Source of the DNA: Pseudisothecium myosuroides
Taxonomy: Eukaryota > Streptophyta > Bryopsida > Hypnales > Lembophyllaceae
DNA length: 64,000 bases
Assembly (NCBI GenBank): GCA_951799445.1
Contig: OX637296.1
Coordinates: 2,232,001-2,296,000 of the forward strand
Reading direction: 5' to 3'
Positions within the stretch are counted from its first letter, which is position 1, and the number at the start of each line of letters is the position of its first letter. The position numbers and the translations under genes are program-made. The notes under the pieces are model-generated. The model was not told the origin of the DNA, searched no databases, and saw nothing but the letters and a program-made list of their open reading frames with translations. Below are positions 47,535-60,060 of this stretch, in pieces.

Positions 47535-48787
47535 TTAATTCCTGAAGTCCCAAGGGTCCCTTGAAGGTTTGGGTAGGTTCCTATAATCTCAATTTTTGTC
47601 AAAAAAATTTGAATTTTTTTTAAGATAGAAAATTTGTAATTATAATTAAAGTTTAATAAAAAAAATTCCATTCATCTTACTATTGACATGAATAAAGTTG
47701 GTTGCAATTGCTAAAATACGATTGTATTAATGATCAACAACAAATCAAAATCTCATTTTAGAGCTCAATATTATAATGTTAATTAAATATCAAACTCCTT
47801 TATAACATACATAATTAACAATTGAATAAAATTATAAATCATAGTCTATACAAAGGCCCAATCAACAATTTTATATGTCAAGTGAAAAACACTATTTTTT
47901 GAAAACTTATTGTTTCTATGCAAAACTGTGTAGCGTTGTCTTTCAATTTTTATGTTCAACACTAATACAATGGAACCTCTCAAATACAATAGGGCCTGGC
48001 CTGCCTTCCAATATTACAATAGAATGGTTTATTGATTTAGAGAGGGTTTGTGCATTTATGAAATGTTTGCAACCTTTTGAATAAATGACGTTGTCTGGGA
48101 TGTACACAGGAAGCTCCCGAAGTTGTACAAGTGTCCCATCTTGAGGAAAAGAAAGATCTTGTCATGACTTATTCAAAAGAAGCTTATTCAAAAGCCTATT
48201 TTAGTTTTTTGGGGGGTGGATCTAGGTCCAACACAATTTCTTTGGCTGTCTCTCATTTAGTGCTACCGCTTATTATATTCCCTAAGCCGTGACCGCCAGG
48301 CATTGTCATATTAGAGAGGTTTATTGGCTTACATTATATCAACTTAGAGAGGTTCTATTACACTGCTTCAATAAAAAAAAACATAAGAAAAATAGCACAA
48401 AATGCTTAGTATTTGCTTAGTGCTGTAAAGTTTACTATTTGGAGAAAGTGTTGATGTTTACTATGCTAAATGTTATGCCTTTCTATAAATCAAATGAAGT
48501 CGTATTTCTGACGAATCATCAAAAAAATTGCATGTTTGGCAAATTTTTGAAGTTAAATATTCAAAATTGATTAAAAGCTAGATCTTCAAAGCTCATTAAC
48601 AGCTAAATCTTTAAAATTCACTTGAAGAAAATCTATATAATAGTTTTGAAATTTTGATTGTACAACGACTTTCTACATATAATACTTGACATTGTCTCCT
48701 CTAATACAAACTTCAAAAAAGTTATGAAACTTATATTTTACAACACATTTGTGTTTTGTCTGAAACTTTGGGGCCTCTAGGGGTTAA
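47535..48787. mobile_element. TTAA-family element, 1253 bp, probably with an insertion
   Basis: It starts TTAATTCCTGAAGTCCC and ends GGGGCCTCTAGGGGTTAA. The ends fit the family, but the length is about 300 bp above other members, and the middle (47850-48360) does not resemble them. Confidence 0.55.
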
Positions 48788-49182
48788 AACTTGTATATAT
48801 CTATATCTACAAATATTCTACAAATATCTATATATTAAGTTATAGGTCTTAAAAAGAAAAAATACATGCTTGATTACATGCTCAATCATCCACTTGGTGA
48901 ATGTTAAATGTTGTCAATATTGCATTTCATCCAATTAATATTCATTGAAGAATCTTCAAGAAAAAACATGTAGATATCAATGAAAAGAAGAAATAATGCT
49001 TTGCATGAATCAATGATATACATATGCTGAAACAATTTCAATCATTTTAATTAATATTTGAAAATAATATTACCATCTTTAGATCAAGCACTTATAAAAT
49101 AAACATACACATATTAGATATGTTGGTTGCAATATCCATCTTTAATCATTATTCACCAAAATGGTGCTAAATATTTTTGATT

Positions 49183-49229
<47 letters not shown>

Positions 49230-50906
49230 CACCATACAAAGATTTGAGTTTAGAGTTAGATTTTGGATTTGATATAGTTACTAAATAAATTGAAAAATTT
49301 ACAAATAAATAATATTAGACATTAGTGTAACTCAAGCTAAAACACATTGAAACTTCTTCTCAATCTTGTTTTTAAGTGCTAATAAGGTTCTTGAATTCAT
49401 GATAAGATAATTTTATTATAAAATAAATATTCATATATATATATATTACGGCATATCATTATATGAAAATAGACTCTAGGCTTATAAAACGACTTTGTGC
49501 TAGATATTTTTTTATATCATTGATATTTTGTTGAATCAATTAAATACTCTTATAAGAAAGAAAGTAATCATCAAAATATTAAAAAATTTAAACATTCACT
49601 TATTATAGTATCCAAATGACCTTTGCCTTTGGTTTGGTAGTCATGATATTGCAATTTGCAAAAAATTCTATCTTCTACCTAAAAACTCTTTGTAGAACTT
49701 TAGACTTACAAACCTTTTCAATTTAAAAAATCTACAACTTGTCATTAAGGTAAAGACACACAAAATCACAAAATCACAAAATCACAAAAGATTTATTTGA
49801 TTATATGTTCAATAGGTACATAATCCCTTATTCCCTAAAGGACAAAACAAAGTTTTTTGGCAATCTAGCAATTGTGGGCAACTCACTAAGAACATAAATA
49901 TTCAATATATTTTTTGGATTTTTTTTGGATAAAGAGACAAAGAAAATTTAGTTGCTCCACCAATTTTTTTACAATTGGATTTGCCTACAAGGAGTTATGG
50001 GAGAAAATGTAAATTTTGATGAACAAGGAGCATGATGGGTAGGATTATTTACATTGGAACTAAATTTTCATTACAACGCCCAAGAAAGCGGAGTAAAGTT
50101 TAGGGCAGATTTTTAGCCTAGATTGAAAACAAGTTGCTTTTGATATTTTTGGGGAATCCATAAATTTAGGACAAGGTATAAAGAAGGGGGCTAGGGAGAC
50201 ATTTGCTTCATGAAATATAATTTTAGAAAATTTAGCATTAAATCCAAGGAAATCTAAATATTAGCAACTAATTCACAAAACTTCAAAAGCTATTTTTGTG
50301 TATGTATGGAGATGTGAAGATAATATCTTCTTACAAGAGGCGTGGTAGGAGGTAAAACAATCCACGTGGAATATATACATTAGAATAAATAGGAGCTTAA
50401 TCGCTCATAGTTAAGTCAAAAACAGGAATTTTATTCAAAAGTAGAATTAGACTTCATTTAGGCTTAATAGAATATATATTTTTTAAACTTTGAACTAATT
50501 TAAAGTAGAAAATCAAGATAACTTTCATCTCCAAAAGCTTGTTTAAGATTTCAAGTCTCCAATTAAAAATTATAGACAAAATTCAAAGAGGAGTAGGAAC
50601 ATTTTTAAAACATTTTCAAACATCCTCTTTGGATTTTTTCCATAATTTATGATTAGAGACTTGAAATTTCAAACGGACTTTTTGAGATGAAAGTTAGCTC
50701 CACATTAAATCAGTTCAAAGTTTTTTGAAAAAAATTATTCTACTTTGCGTAAATGAGGTCTAAAATTTTACTTTGAACACAATTCCTACTTTTGACTTAA
50801 CTAAAAGCGGTTGAGCTCCTATAAATTCTAATTTACATATCCCATATGGATTTTTTTATCTCTTAACACCCGTCTTATATAAAGAAATTGTCTTCTCGTC
50901 TATATA
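48788..50906. other. Very AT-rich intergenic DNA
   Basis: No gene-like frame. Around 50390-50480 and 50750-50830 two stretches ('gaattttattcaaaagtaga' and its inverse) suggest a decayed inverted repeat. A (TA)n run lies inside. Confidence 0.4.
49187..49226. repeat. (TA)n microsatellite
   Basis: About 20 uninterrupted TA units. Confidence 0.9.
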
Positions 50907-52533
50907 CAGTGGAGTACCATTTAAAATGACATTTTTGCATTTGTAGGGAAGGAAATTTTACATCTGCCAACTTTGACAACCGCTCGAGGGCTGAAAAATT
51001 GCTTTTTTACCATGATTTAAAGAAAACATGAACATATTTATGTTAATAACATGCGTACCAAATTTCAAGGTCAAATGATTCACCAAAAAAAAGATATTCA
51101 AAGTCTACCAACATGTGTAGTGGTGAGAAAAATTTTCATTGCTTCCAACTTTGACACCCTCCCGAGGGCTGAATTTTTTTTTTACAATGAAATTTTTGGC
51201 ATGAAATCATTTCTATGTTGATAATATGTGTGCCAAATTTCAATTAACCCTGTAAGGACGCGGGGGGTGACCCTGGAAATCATGCATTGTGTAACCGTGA
51301 GAGTCATTGGAATAAAAAAATCCAAAAGTACTCATTGGAAGTCAAGCTACTGTAGATGTTCTCCACTTTCCACAAAAAACTCCAAGGATGAATAGTTGTA
51401 GTTCTGTCCTACATTGGAGAATCCCTTGTCATTCATCGGACACTTATGGTCCGTGGCGTCCTTACTGGGTTAAGGTCAAAAGATTTACACAAAAAAGATA
51501 TTTGAAATCTATCAACATGTGTAGTTGTGAGAAACAATTTCACTACTATTAACTTTGACACTCTCCCAAGGGTTGAAAAATTGTTTATTTACCATTAACT
51601 TTTTAATATGGAATCATCTCCATGTTAATAATATGCATGCCAAATTTCAAGGTCAAAAGATTTACCAAAAAATAGACATGCTAATTCTACCAACAAGTGT
51701 AGTTGTGAGAATGAATTTTTTAGCCCTTGGGATAGTGTCATTTTATGGGTAAATTTCCACATGGATGTAAAAAATCTTTCTCACAACTACGCATGTTGGT
51801 ATAATTAGCATATCTTTTTGTTGGTAAATCTTTTGACCTTGAAATTTGTCACACTTGTTATCAATATAGATATGATCTCATGCCAAAAATTTCATGGTAA
51901 AATGTTTTCTTTTCAGCCCTTGGGATAGTGTCAAAGTTAGCTGTAGTGAAATTTTTTTCACAGCTATATATGTTGGCAGATTTTGAATATCTTTTTTTGT
52001 GTGAATCTTTTGACCTTTAAATTTGGCATAGATGTTATTAACATAGAAATGATTCCATATTAAAATTTTCATGGTAAATAGATAATTTTCCAACCCTTGG
52101 GATAGTGTCAAAGTTGGTAGTAGTGAAATTATTTCTCACAACTACACATGTTGGTAGATTTCAAATATCTTTTTTGTGTAAATCTTTTGACCTTGAAATT
52201 TGGCACACATACTATCAACATAGAGATGATTTCATTCCAAAAAATTCATGGTAAAAAAAATATTTCAACCCTTGGGAGGGTGTCAAAGTTGGCAGTGGTG
52301 AAAATTTTCTCATCGCTACACATGTTGGTAGACTTTGAATATTTTTTTTTGGTGAATCATTTGACCTTGAAATTTGGTACACATGTTATTAACATAAAGA
52401 TGTTCCCAGTTATCAAAAAAAAATTCATGGTAAAAAAGCAATTTTTGAGCCCTCGGGAGGCTGTCAAAGTTGGCAAATGTGAGATTTCCTTCCCTATGAA
52501 TGCAAAAACGCCATTTTGAATGGTACCCCACTG
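50907..52533. mobile_element. hAT-like fold-back array, 1627 bp
   Basis: The outer ends CAGTGGAGTACCATTTAAAA and the complement CAGTGGGGTACCATTCAAAA are inverted. They are flanked by TCTATATA and TGCATATA (6 of 8 identical), which fits a hAT 8-bp target duplication. The interior is a tandem array of units of about 170-185 bp: three in plus orientation (starting near 50963, 51146, 51545), then four to five inverted (near 51715, 51895, 52093, 52266, 52448). Each unit carries a 'ccaactttgacaccctcccgagggc' type block. There is no transposase. A 230-bp element is inserted at 51244-51473. Confidence 0.75.
51244..51473. mobile_element. Small TTAACCCTGTAAGGACG element, 230 bp
   Basis: Left TTAACCCTGTAAGGACG and right CGTCCTTACTGGGTTAA are inverted with one mismatch. 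It interrupts one unit of the surrounding array, so the empty site can be read from sister units (atttcaaggtcaaa). Confidence 0.85.
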
Positions 52534-52688
52534 TGCATATAAAATAAGTAGCTTTTGAAGCTACGTGAGATAGATGCCCAATATTTAGGTTTCTTTGAAT
52601 TTAATGCCAAACTTTCTTAAATTACGTTTCATCATATTTTACAAATCCTAACTCTGACTCCTCCTACCCAATATGCCCAATTTTCCTT

Positions 52689-52720
<32 letters not shown>

Positions 52721-54480
52721 CTCTTGTTTCCCTTGAGTTTAGCTTCTATGTTTTTGGCTACAAATTTTGGGCAATTCCTCCCCCCTCTTCTAGGACTAGT
52801 TGAAACCTAGAACTCCACCATTAATAAGATTACTTCATGAAGAGATTACTTGATATGTGCAAGCCAAAAATTGTTAAAAAAAATGTCTTTGTATAATTGA
52901 AGCTAGTCTCTATTGGAGTTTTCTGGTACATGTTCCCTAATTTGAAATGTTGTGAAATTTATTAAACATGTGGTCAACTTTGTCACAAAAATAAAGCAAA
53001 AAGAGTTTTAAAAAAAGGTGAAATTAATTTGTGCAAAAGCCTCTCCAAATTAGAATTGTTGAAATTTGGAAGTCCCCCCCAAACATTTTTCCCAACTTCA
53101 AACAATATAATCTCGCAACTTATGCAGTCAAATCTCCCATTTTTTTTAATACAATGTAATGAAGTAGTCTACCACTAAATCTTACAATAAGATGCAATAA
53201 GATTTCATTCTTCATTTTTCAAGAGCCTTTGCCACAAAAACAACCCATTTTGAGCGTTTTAGGGTGAAACATAGTCAAAATTTATATCTATTATTGAAAA
53301 AATAGTCATTAAACATATATCAATTGAACTTGTTACAACAATTCCATACAATATCCTAATGCCACATTCATATATAGTGTTCTTACTAGAATCACCTTTA
53401 ACAAACTAGAATTCTTTTTTATACAGATGTAAAACATATAAGGTAACTACACCTAAATTTTAACTGCATTTTGAAACCAACTACTACAAATTCTTGCCTA
53501 AAATGTACTCTTACTATTCATGAGAGCCTATGGTCAGTTTTTAAAACATCTATTTCTAGCACTTTAAAAATTTGTAGCTTATTCATACAGTGTCCCAAAA
53601 ATGCATTCTAAAAGAATCTAGAATCCCCTTTTGACTGCCATTAAAATAGTCCTACAATTTTTTTTAATATAATAATGAAAACCATGCTAAATTGCTTATT
53701 TGAGCAATTTTAGTTGTAATTACCTTGTTGCTTTTCTCGGCTTCTTCTTCTTCTTTCCAAACCACACATTATATATTTTTTTAAACCCGGAGTTTATTCC
53801 AAGAACAAACGGCGGGAAGTCGAGCGCAAAGCCCTGGAGACAAAACCACACATTTTTTGGTAAGAATCTTCTCTGTTTTCCAACAAGAGCATATCTAAGG
53901 TGGGAACACCCATTCCCGCACTTGTCCCCATTGTTTGTCCCTAGACTCACCCAAATAAGTCCCTAGACTTTGGTGAATGTGTCCTCTACATGCTTCATGT
54001 TGATTCGTTGATATATTTGAATGACACTTATATAATTCTGATTTGTTGACTGCTGATTTTGGCAGTGTTCAGATTTGGGTACACCTATAGGACAGTTTCA
54101 GTGGTCTAGGCAGCCAACACTTTGAAAAATCATAGAAATTGCGTACAACATCCAATTTTTTATTTTTTATTTGAATATTCATGATTTTCACTCGCTAATA
54201 CTAGAAAAATATTAGTTTTTGGGAAAGGTACCTCGAACTATACTGAATTGCTTATATTGACGGTTTTGGCTGCTCCCACCTTATCAATCAGTCTAGGCTA
54301 GAAAAATTTGCCCAACAACACAAGTGGCCACTTTGTGTCCATTCCCAGCAAGTCATTTACATTGATTTTTCCATTGACTAGTATTTCTTTGACTTTCACA
54401 CTGATTTTTTCGCTTCCTCACTACAGTAAGTTAGTGAAGTATTCAGTTGTTTCCCTCATGTTTTCCTCATGACTTCTTCA
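52534..54480. other. AT-rich intergenic DNA
   Basis: No gene or clear element was seen, apart from a poly(T) tract at 52694-52720. Confidence 0.4.
52694..52720. repeat. poly(T) tract
   Basis: Run of 27 T. Confidence 0.9.
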
Positions 54481-56064
54481 CAACCTAAGTTGGACCGATT
54501 TTATTCTTGACTAGAAGCTGGAGTTCCAAAGCACCTCAGGCAAAAATCTCGAAGGAGAACAGGACCAAGAACGAAAACCAAAGCAACGGAAGTCGTAATA
54601 AGCACAGAAAACGGTTCTCAGTCGCCGTCCGTCCTATCTCCGTCCACGCGAGCTTCGTTCGTCGTCTCATCTCCGTCCGTCCGTCGGTCCGCCGTCGCCG
54701 TCGCCGTCCGGTTCTGCCGGGCCGCCATCGCCACCCACCAGGGCTTTACTAATACCGGCACCTGGCATTTGCCTTGAAGGCTGCATTGATCACGCAGCGA
54801 TGGCGATGGCCTTCATCCCAATGCTCCCCCCGATTACGATCATCCGCCGTGCAGTAATAAACAGACCCAGTGGAGTGACCAAGGTGAATGCCAGACAGAC
54901 GTGACGGACTTCCCAAGCAAAAATCCCGGCCGGTGAAAAATCCACCGTGACATTCACAGTTTCATCGTGGCTCTGGTTTCAGTCTGCTGGCTGGTAAGTT
55001 AGTTCACCAGAGGTCTTCGCAAGTCGCAACTGATTGAAAGCTTGGAAAGAAACTCCTTCCGTCGCCGTCGCAAGCAGAGCAAGCCTCTCTTTGCGCCATT
55101 TGTGCGCGGCGCTCAATGCTGGAACGCGCCCCTCTCGGAGACCAATTCCGGAGCGGGTTCTATTCTGGGCCTGTTGGGCATCAATTGCGCGCTCAGGCCA
55201 GGCTGGGCAACATCACGCCAACTCCTCACTTTCCTGCTCTCCCACTCAGCGCTTGTCGATCCTTGTTGTGATCCTTGTTGAGTTCCGGCTCTGTCGCGTT
55301 GGTGGGTGTCGGGAGTTGAATGGCTTCGCACAAGGTGTGAGTGGATTGGCACCCTCGCTGCGCATTTGGTAGATCTCGTCGTGACGTGTAAGGGGCGGTC
55401 TATGGCAGGTAGAGTGTTCATGGTTCCATCCTTTTCGCAGATTGGATTGCTTGCTTCATGTTTCAAGGATTGCGTGAGTGCTACGATTGTTCACGAGTGT
55501 TGCTGCATCCCTGATCTCATCGCTGTGTGCGTATGTGTGTGAGTCTCTTGCGAAAACATGCGTCTTGTGCATTTTTTGAATTTTGTCGCAGGGGGATCTA
55601 TAATCTGTCGTGTCGGGTGGTTCAGTTCGCACGTGTTTGGAAGCAATTCATGATTACCTGCGTATGACATGCTCTGCGCAGTCTCGCTTTAATTCTTAAT
55701 CATTACAATCTGCGTTTTGAATGTTCGTTGAAATTTGCATTGACTCGTCTCTTCTGCTTCTGTTCCGGTATTGTTCAGAACCTTCAATTTCGGAATTCGG
55801 CGAAGACCAGAGATTGCTCACAGTGAGTGTCAGCATTTGTGTGTTTCCGGGACTGGCATTGGAGTAGAATCGATCTTGGTGGCGTCAACCGAGCCCTAAT
55901 GTTGTCCCCCCGCCGTGCTTGTTTTTGAATCATGTGGAGAGGTGAGAGCTCTAGAAGGGGTAGGAAGCAGGGTAGTCTTGTCCAGATGGAAAATTCTCGG
56001 GTTCTTTAGCAAGGAGTCTTGATCTCGGCCGTCCGCTTAATCCTAGAACCCGGCGAGTAGAATC
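54481..56064 (+). promoter_or_regulatory. Promoter and 5' leader region of the AGC kinase
   Basis: Base composition changes sharply at about 54500 to CpG-rich sequence with pyrimidine-rich runs ('gtccgtccgtcggtccgccg' near 54677), typical of a plant leader. Several short frames (55034, 55042, 55306) overlap in different frames and show no domain, so I treat them as leader. The exact transcription start and any leader introns cannot be set from sequence alone. Confidence 0.5.
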
Positions 56065-59000
56065 ATGAAGTTTGTTCCGTTCAAAAACGACGAGGTGGCG
56101 CCTCACGACTCCACCAAGATTGGGTCCTCCAGGTTGGGGTCCTTCCGGATAGGCTCCTTCCGCCTGGGCTCGTTCCGTGACACCTCTCCGAAGGATGCGA
56201 AGTCGGACCGAAGGTCGGGATCCAACAGAACTACGCACGATTCCGAAGACGAATCGTATGAAAATTGCAACACACGGTTCATCTCTAACACTGTGGAGAC
56301 TGAAGAGGAGCCTGTTGCCACCGCAAAGCTCGTCGAACCCGTCGCAAATCCCGTTCTGTTGAGGTACAGCGAAAGCTCATTGTCTAGGTTGCCGAAATTG
56401 TGTATCCCTCAATTTTAGCATAGGTTGCTGTCCTTCAAGGTTTGTTTATGAGTGCAATTTGGCATCTGCAGAAAGCCAAGCAGTAACAGTAAGCCGCACA
56501 AGTCGAATGACTTGGGATGGGAGGCCATTCAAGCTCTGAGAGCGCGGGATGGGACGGTGGGGCTCAGCCATTTCAAGCTGCTGCGGAGGCTCGGGTGTGG
56601 AGATATCGGCAGCGTGTATCTCTGCGAACTGCGTGGCACGGATTGTTACTTTGCTATGAAGGTCTGTATTCTTTCTCCACGGATGCATCACTTTCTCCCT
56701 GATGAATGTGTACATACACTTAAATCCTTCCCTAAAATGACATTCTAGGATATCCTGCACAGTTGCCGTGTTTCTCACGCATTCAAAGTATATGTATTGA
56801 AAGAAACAGTTAAGAATTGAGGTGGTAAGATTGAAGAGGTTGTGAGTTGGTTGTGATTGGTGAAGTTGGGCGCTGACGGAATGACTTGTTTGCGTGAACC
56901 AGGTGATGGACAAAGGTGCTCTAGCAACGCGGCAGAAACTTTCCAGAGCACAGACAGAGAAAGAGATTCTGGCATCCCTGGACCATCCGTTCCTTCCGAC
57001 GCTGTACACGCATTTCGACACCGCCCAATTCTCATGCTTGGTGATGGAGTTTTGTTCAGGTGGCGACTTGCACTCGCTCCGTCAAAAGCAGACGGGCAAA
57101 TGTTTCCCCGACATGGCCGCCAAGTAAGCTTTCTGTTTCCCAAATATGCCCTTAAAAGTCCTCCAGACATGTTCTCTAGAGATCATGCCCATGTTTTGGA
57201 AGTCGCAACCCTGGTCCTCTGTGTCGTGCTTGAGCGTTTCCCTAGAGTGGGTCCTTTTTGACTCATTCAGACTTCGGCACGATCTGTCTTGAAGGTCATA
57301 GTTGATCGCCACTTTTTCTCCTTCGTAGCCAGATGGGCCCCTCTCCTCTCCTTCATTTCTGGTGCTTTTGAATCCCATCAACACTCCTTGAATTCTCCGA
57401 AGTCTAGAGTATTGAATCTACTGTAGAGTATTGAAAGATCAGGTTAAGCCAAGTGAGATGAGGTTAAGGTCTTGAATGAGCGTCGCTGGATATGGAGTGA
57501 TAATAAATATCATTCAGTCCTCGAGGTTTGCAATTCATCAATTTCGCTGCCAGTGCCAGCTACCTCAAGAAGAATTCCTGCATGTCAATTACGAATGAGC
57601 TTTTGAGGGTGCCACGTATTGTGTGCTTTCTTCTAAATTAGGACGGTTTCCCGGAATCTTTTGGAACCCAGCAGATAGCGTGTTATTTCTCACTGGACGC
57701 CGACAGGCATTGCAATCGCCTTGACGTCTTTGAATTCCCTGAATCCTGGGGCGAGATTTACGAGTGGCTCAGTTTCGTGCCATTATTCTCGAATCTCTCG
57801 AGTAGTTGCCTTGTCAGCATCGTGGGACCCATCTACTGTAGTTGAGAGTTAGTATGTACAGCAATGTAGTGTCAATCATGGTACCAAACGAGCAACGTAT
57901 TGTTCCTCTTTCAAACTCTTAGCTTCTTTTACTCACTGCTAATCCTAAACTGCGGATGGAGACATTTGATGTTTGAAAAACTGTTTTATAGGAGCGATTC
58001 CTCTTTCCCTGGACCTCTGATGATCAGTAGTGTAGATGGAATGCAGCTAATATTCTCGAATCTCGAGTGGTTGCCTTGTCGGCATCGTGGGACTCATATA
58101 CTGTAGTTGGAAGTTGTTGTTACGTACAGCAATGTTGTGTCAATCACGATACGAAAAGCGTGATGTAGCGTTCCCCTTTCAAAGTTTTATCTTTTGGGGG
58201 ACACTGCGAATCCTGAACCGCGGATGTGTCCCATTGCTGATGTTTGAAAATCTGTTTCACAGGAGCGATTCCACTAAACCTTTGATGATCAATTTGGTGG
58301 AATGCAATACTTTTAGTTGCATTGGTAACCGTGATTTTACGGCAGACTCACCGTACTGTTCCCCAAACTGATTGTGTGCCAGATTTTATGCCGCCGAGAT
58401 TCTGCTGGCCCTCGAGTACTTGCACATGATGGGCGTCGTCTACCGCGACTTAAAACCCGAAAACGTCCTCGTCCGCGAGGACGGCCACATCATGCTCTCC
58501 GACTTCGACCTCTCCCTCCGTTGCGCTGTCAGTCCCAGCTTGATCATGTCCACCCCTCTCCTCACCCCCCTCCCCAACCGCAACGGCCGTCGCCAGGCCT
58601 CCGAGATTTGGCTCTCCGAGCCTCAACAAGTGGCTCTCCAATCCTGCGTCCCCATGATTGCCAGCCAATACCGCTTCCGCAAGCCCTCTCTCCGACGCAA
58701 ATCCTCCACCCAATCCAACGAATCTCGTCTCACGTCCCCTCCCATGCCTGAGCTGGTGGTGGAACCAACTGAAGTTCGTTCAATGTCGTTCGTGGGCACC
58801 CACGAGTATTTGGCGCCCGAGATCATCTCCGGAGAAGGCCACGGAAGCTCAGTGGACTGGTGGATGTTCGGGATCTTTCTGTATGAGCTCCTGTATGCGA
58901 AGACGCCGTTCAAGGGGGCGGATAATGAATTGACGTTGACGAATGTGGTGGCGCATCCGTTGATCTTTCCGTCGAATTCGGAAAGTGTGTGTGTTTCCGA

Positions 59001-59283
59001 GTGTGCGAAGGAGCTCATTCGGGGGTTGTTGGTGAAGGATCCCATGAAGAGGATTGGGTCTGTGAGGGGCGCGGGGGAGATTAAGGCGCACCCGTTCTTT
59101 GAGGGCGTGAATTGGGCGTTGATCAGGTGTGCGTGTCCGCCGGACGTGCCGAAGCCGTACAGGGCGGAGCTCGCAGCGGAGAAGGGAGTGCCGACATTGG
59201 GGCAAGCGCTTGCGGAGGAGAAGAAGAAGGGCTCGGGGTGGAGTCATGGAGCCAATGCCGCATCGGAGTTTGAGTGCTTCTAA
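56065..59283 (+). CDS. AGC-VIII protein kinase (PINOID/D6PK-like)
   Basis: A Ser/Thr kinase of the plant AGC-VIII group, whose members phosphorylate auxin transporters or control growth polarity at the plasma membrane. Exons: 56065-56363, 56472-56661, 56903-57123, 58383-59283; GT-AG, in phase, about 536 aa. The N-terminal 100 residues are basic, with repeated GSFR motifs. Gly-rich loop [11 protein letters not shown] (140-150), catalytic Lys in AMK (K163), catalytic loop YRDLKPEN (257-264, D259), metal site DFD (277-279) instead of DFG, the group hallmark. A 90-residue activation-segment insert contains the basic stretch [12 protein letters not shown]. It is followed by [12 protein letters not shown] (372-383). 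The protein ends FECF, a PDK1-docking FxxF-type tail. Which subgroup (PINOID, WAG, D6PK) it belongs to cannot be set by eye. Confidence 0.94.
57789..58310. repeat. Tandem duplication of about 265 bp in kinase intron 3
   Basis: Two copies share 'ctcgaatctc', 'gttgccttgtc...catcgtgggac', 'tactgtagtt', 'gatgtttgaaaa' and 'aggagcgattcc' in the same order and orientation. Confidence 0.8.
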
Positions 59284-59309
59284 GGTTAGAAACCCGAAAC
59301 CTTTGACCC

Positions 59310-59605
59310 TAGTCTGTCGCCACTGGTCAAATTTGTAGACTTGGTGAATGAGAGGATTGGAATGCACCCAAACGTGCCTTCTTTGGATACTGTCTGCAGA
59401 ATCCATCCCCACTGTTCAAATTTGTATTCAGTAATCTCTTGCTGAATGAGAGAGGATTCCAACGCATCAAAACATGCCTTATTTGGATACTGTATGCAAA
59501 ATCCATCTCCACTGGTCTACTTTGTATATAGAAATCTCTCGGTGAATACAAGGGATTTCAACGCACCCAAACGTGCCTTGTTTGGATACTGGATGCAAAT
59601 GTTAG
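59310..59605. repeat. Tandem repeats just after the kinase stop codon
   Basis: Three copies of a unit of about 100-115 bp share 'aaacgtgccttctttggatactg', 'caaaatccatctccactg' and 'ctctcggtgaat' type blocks. They start about 30 bp past TAA, so they lie in or next to the 3' untranslated region. Confidence 0.85.
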
Positions 59606-59958
59606 GGAGGATCAAATTTTTTCTGATGGAGTTTCTAACATTGCTTCTTTGACAATGTCAGGTACACCAGATTGAGGGATGTACACCAGCTGATCATCTG
59701 ATCTTGTGGCGCTTTGAGGTACCTGGGGATTTTGGGTGTAGTGCCTCCCTGCTTCGGATGAACCCTAAACCCCTAGTCGAGCATCACTAAACCCTAAACA
59801 AGGTGCTGCAGTATTCATCATTAGGGTTTGGTGCCCACGTCTTTCTTTATACCTTTTCTTTTCTATTCTATTGTTTGCATCCATTGTTGGCTGCTACAAT
59901 CAAGTATGATTCTGTATACAACCGAACCACCGCAAGGTATTAGCGTAGTAACACCAAT

Positions 59959-60060
59959 ATGAGAGTGTGCGGAGAAGACGAAGGGGATTCTTTGCCGGTT
60001 GCTCCTGAAGAGACTGATGAAGGGGAAGATGATGACTCTTTCGGTGTTTTGGCGTTTTAG
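59959..60060 (+). CDS. Acidic 33-codon small ORF
   Basis: ATG at 59959, stop TAG at 60060. The product is strongly acidic (EETDEGEDDDSFGVLAF at the end). It lies about 675 bp past the kinase stop. No family is recognised. It could be chance or the last exon of something lost. Confidence 0.2.
   Translation: MRVCGEDEGDSLPVAPEETDEGEDDDSFGVLAF

Noticed and set aside
51555..52531. Recurrent protein-like frames in the inverted array
   Set aside because: They repeat because the DNA unit repeats, and they appear on both strands. There is no initiator pattern or domain.
55034..55466. Overlapping frames of 79-117 codons in the kinase leader
   Set aside because: GC-rich leader DNA is open in several frames on both strands and shows no domain.
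59760..59805. AAACCCTAA-like telomeric motifs
   Set aside because: Only two or three scattered units, not an array; common telo-box-like sequence in plants.
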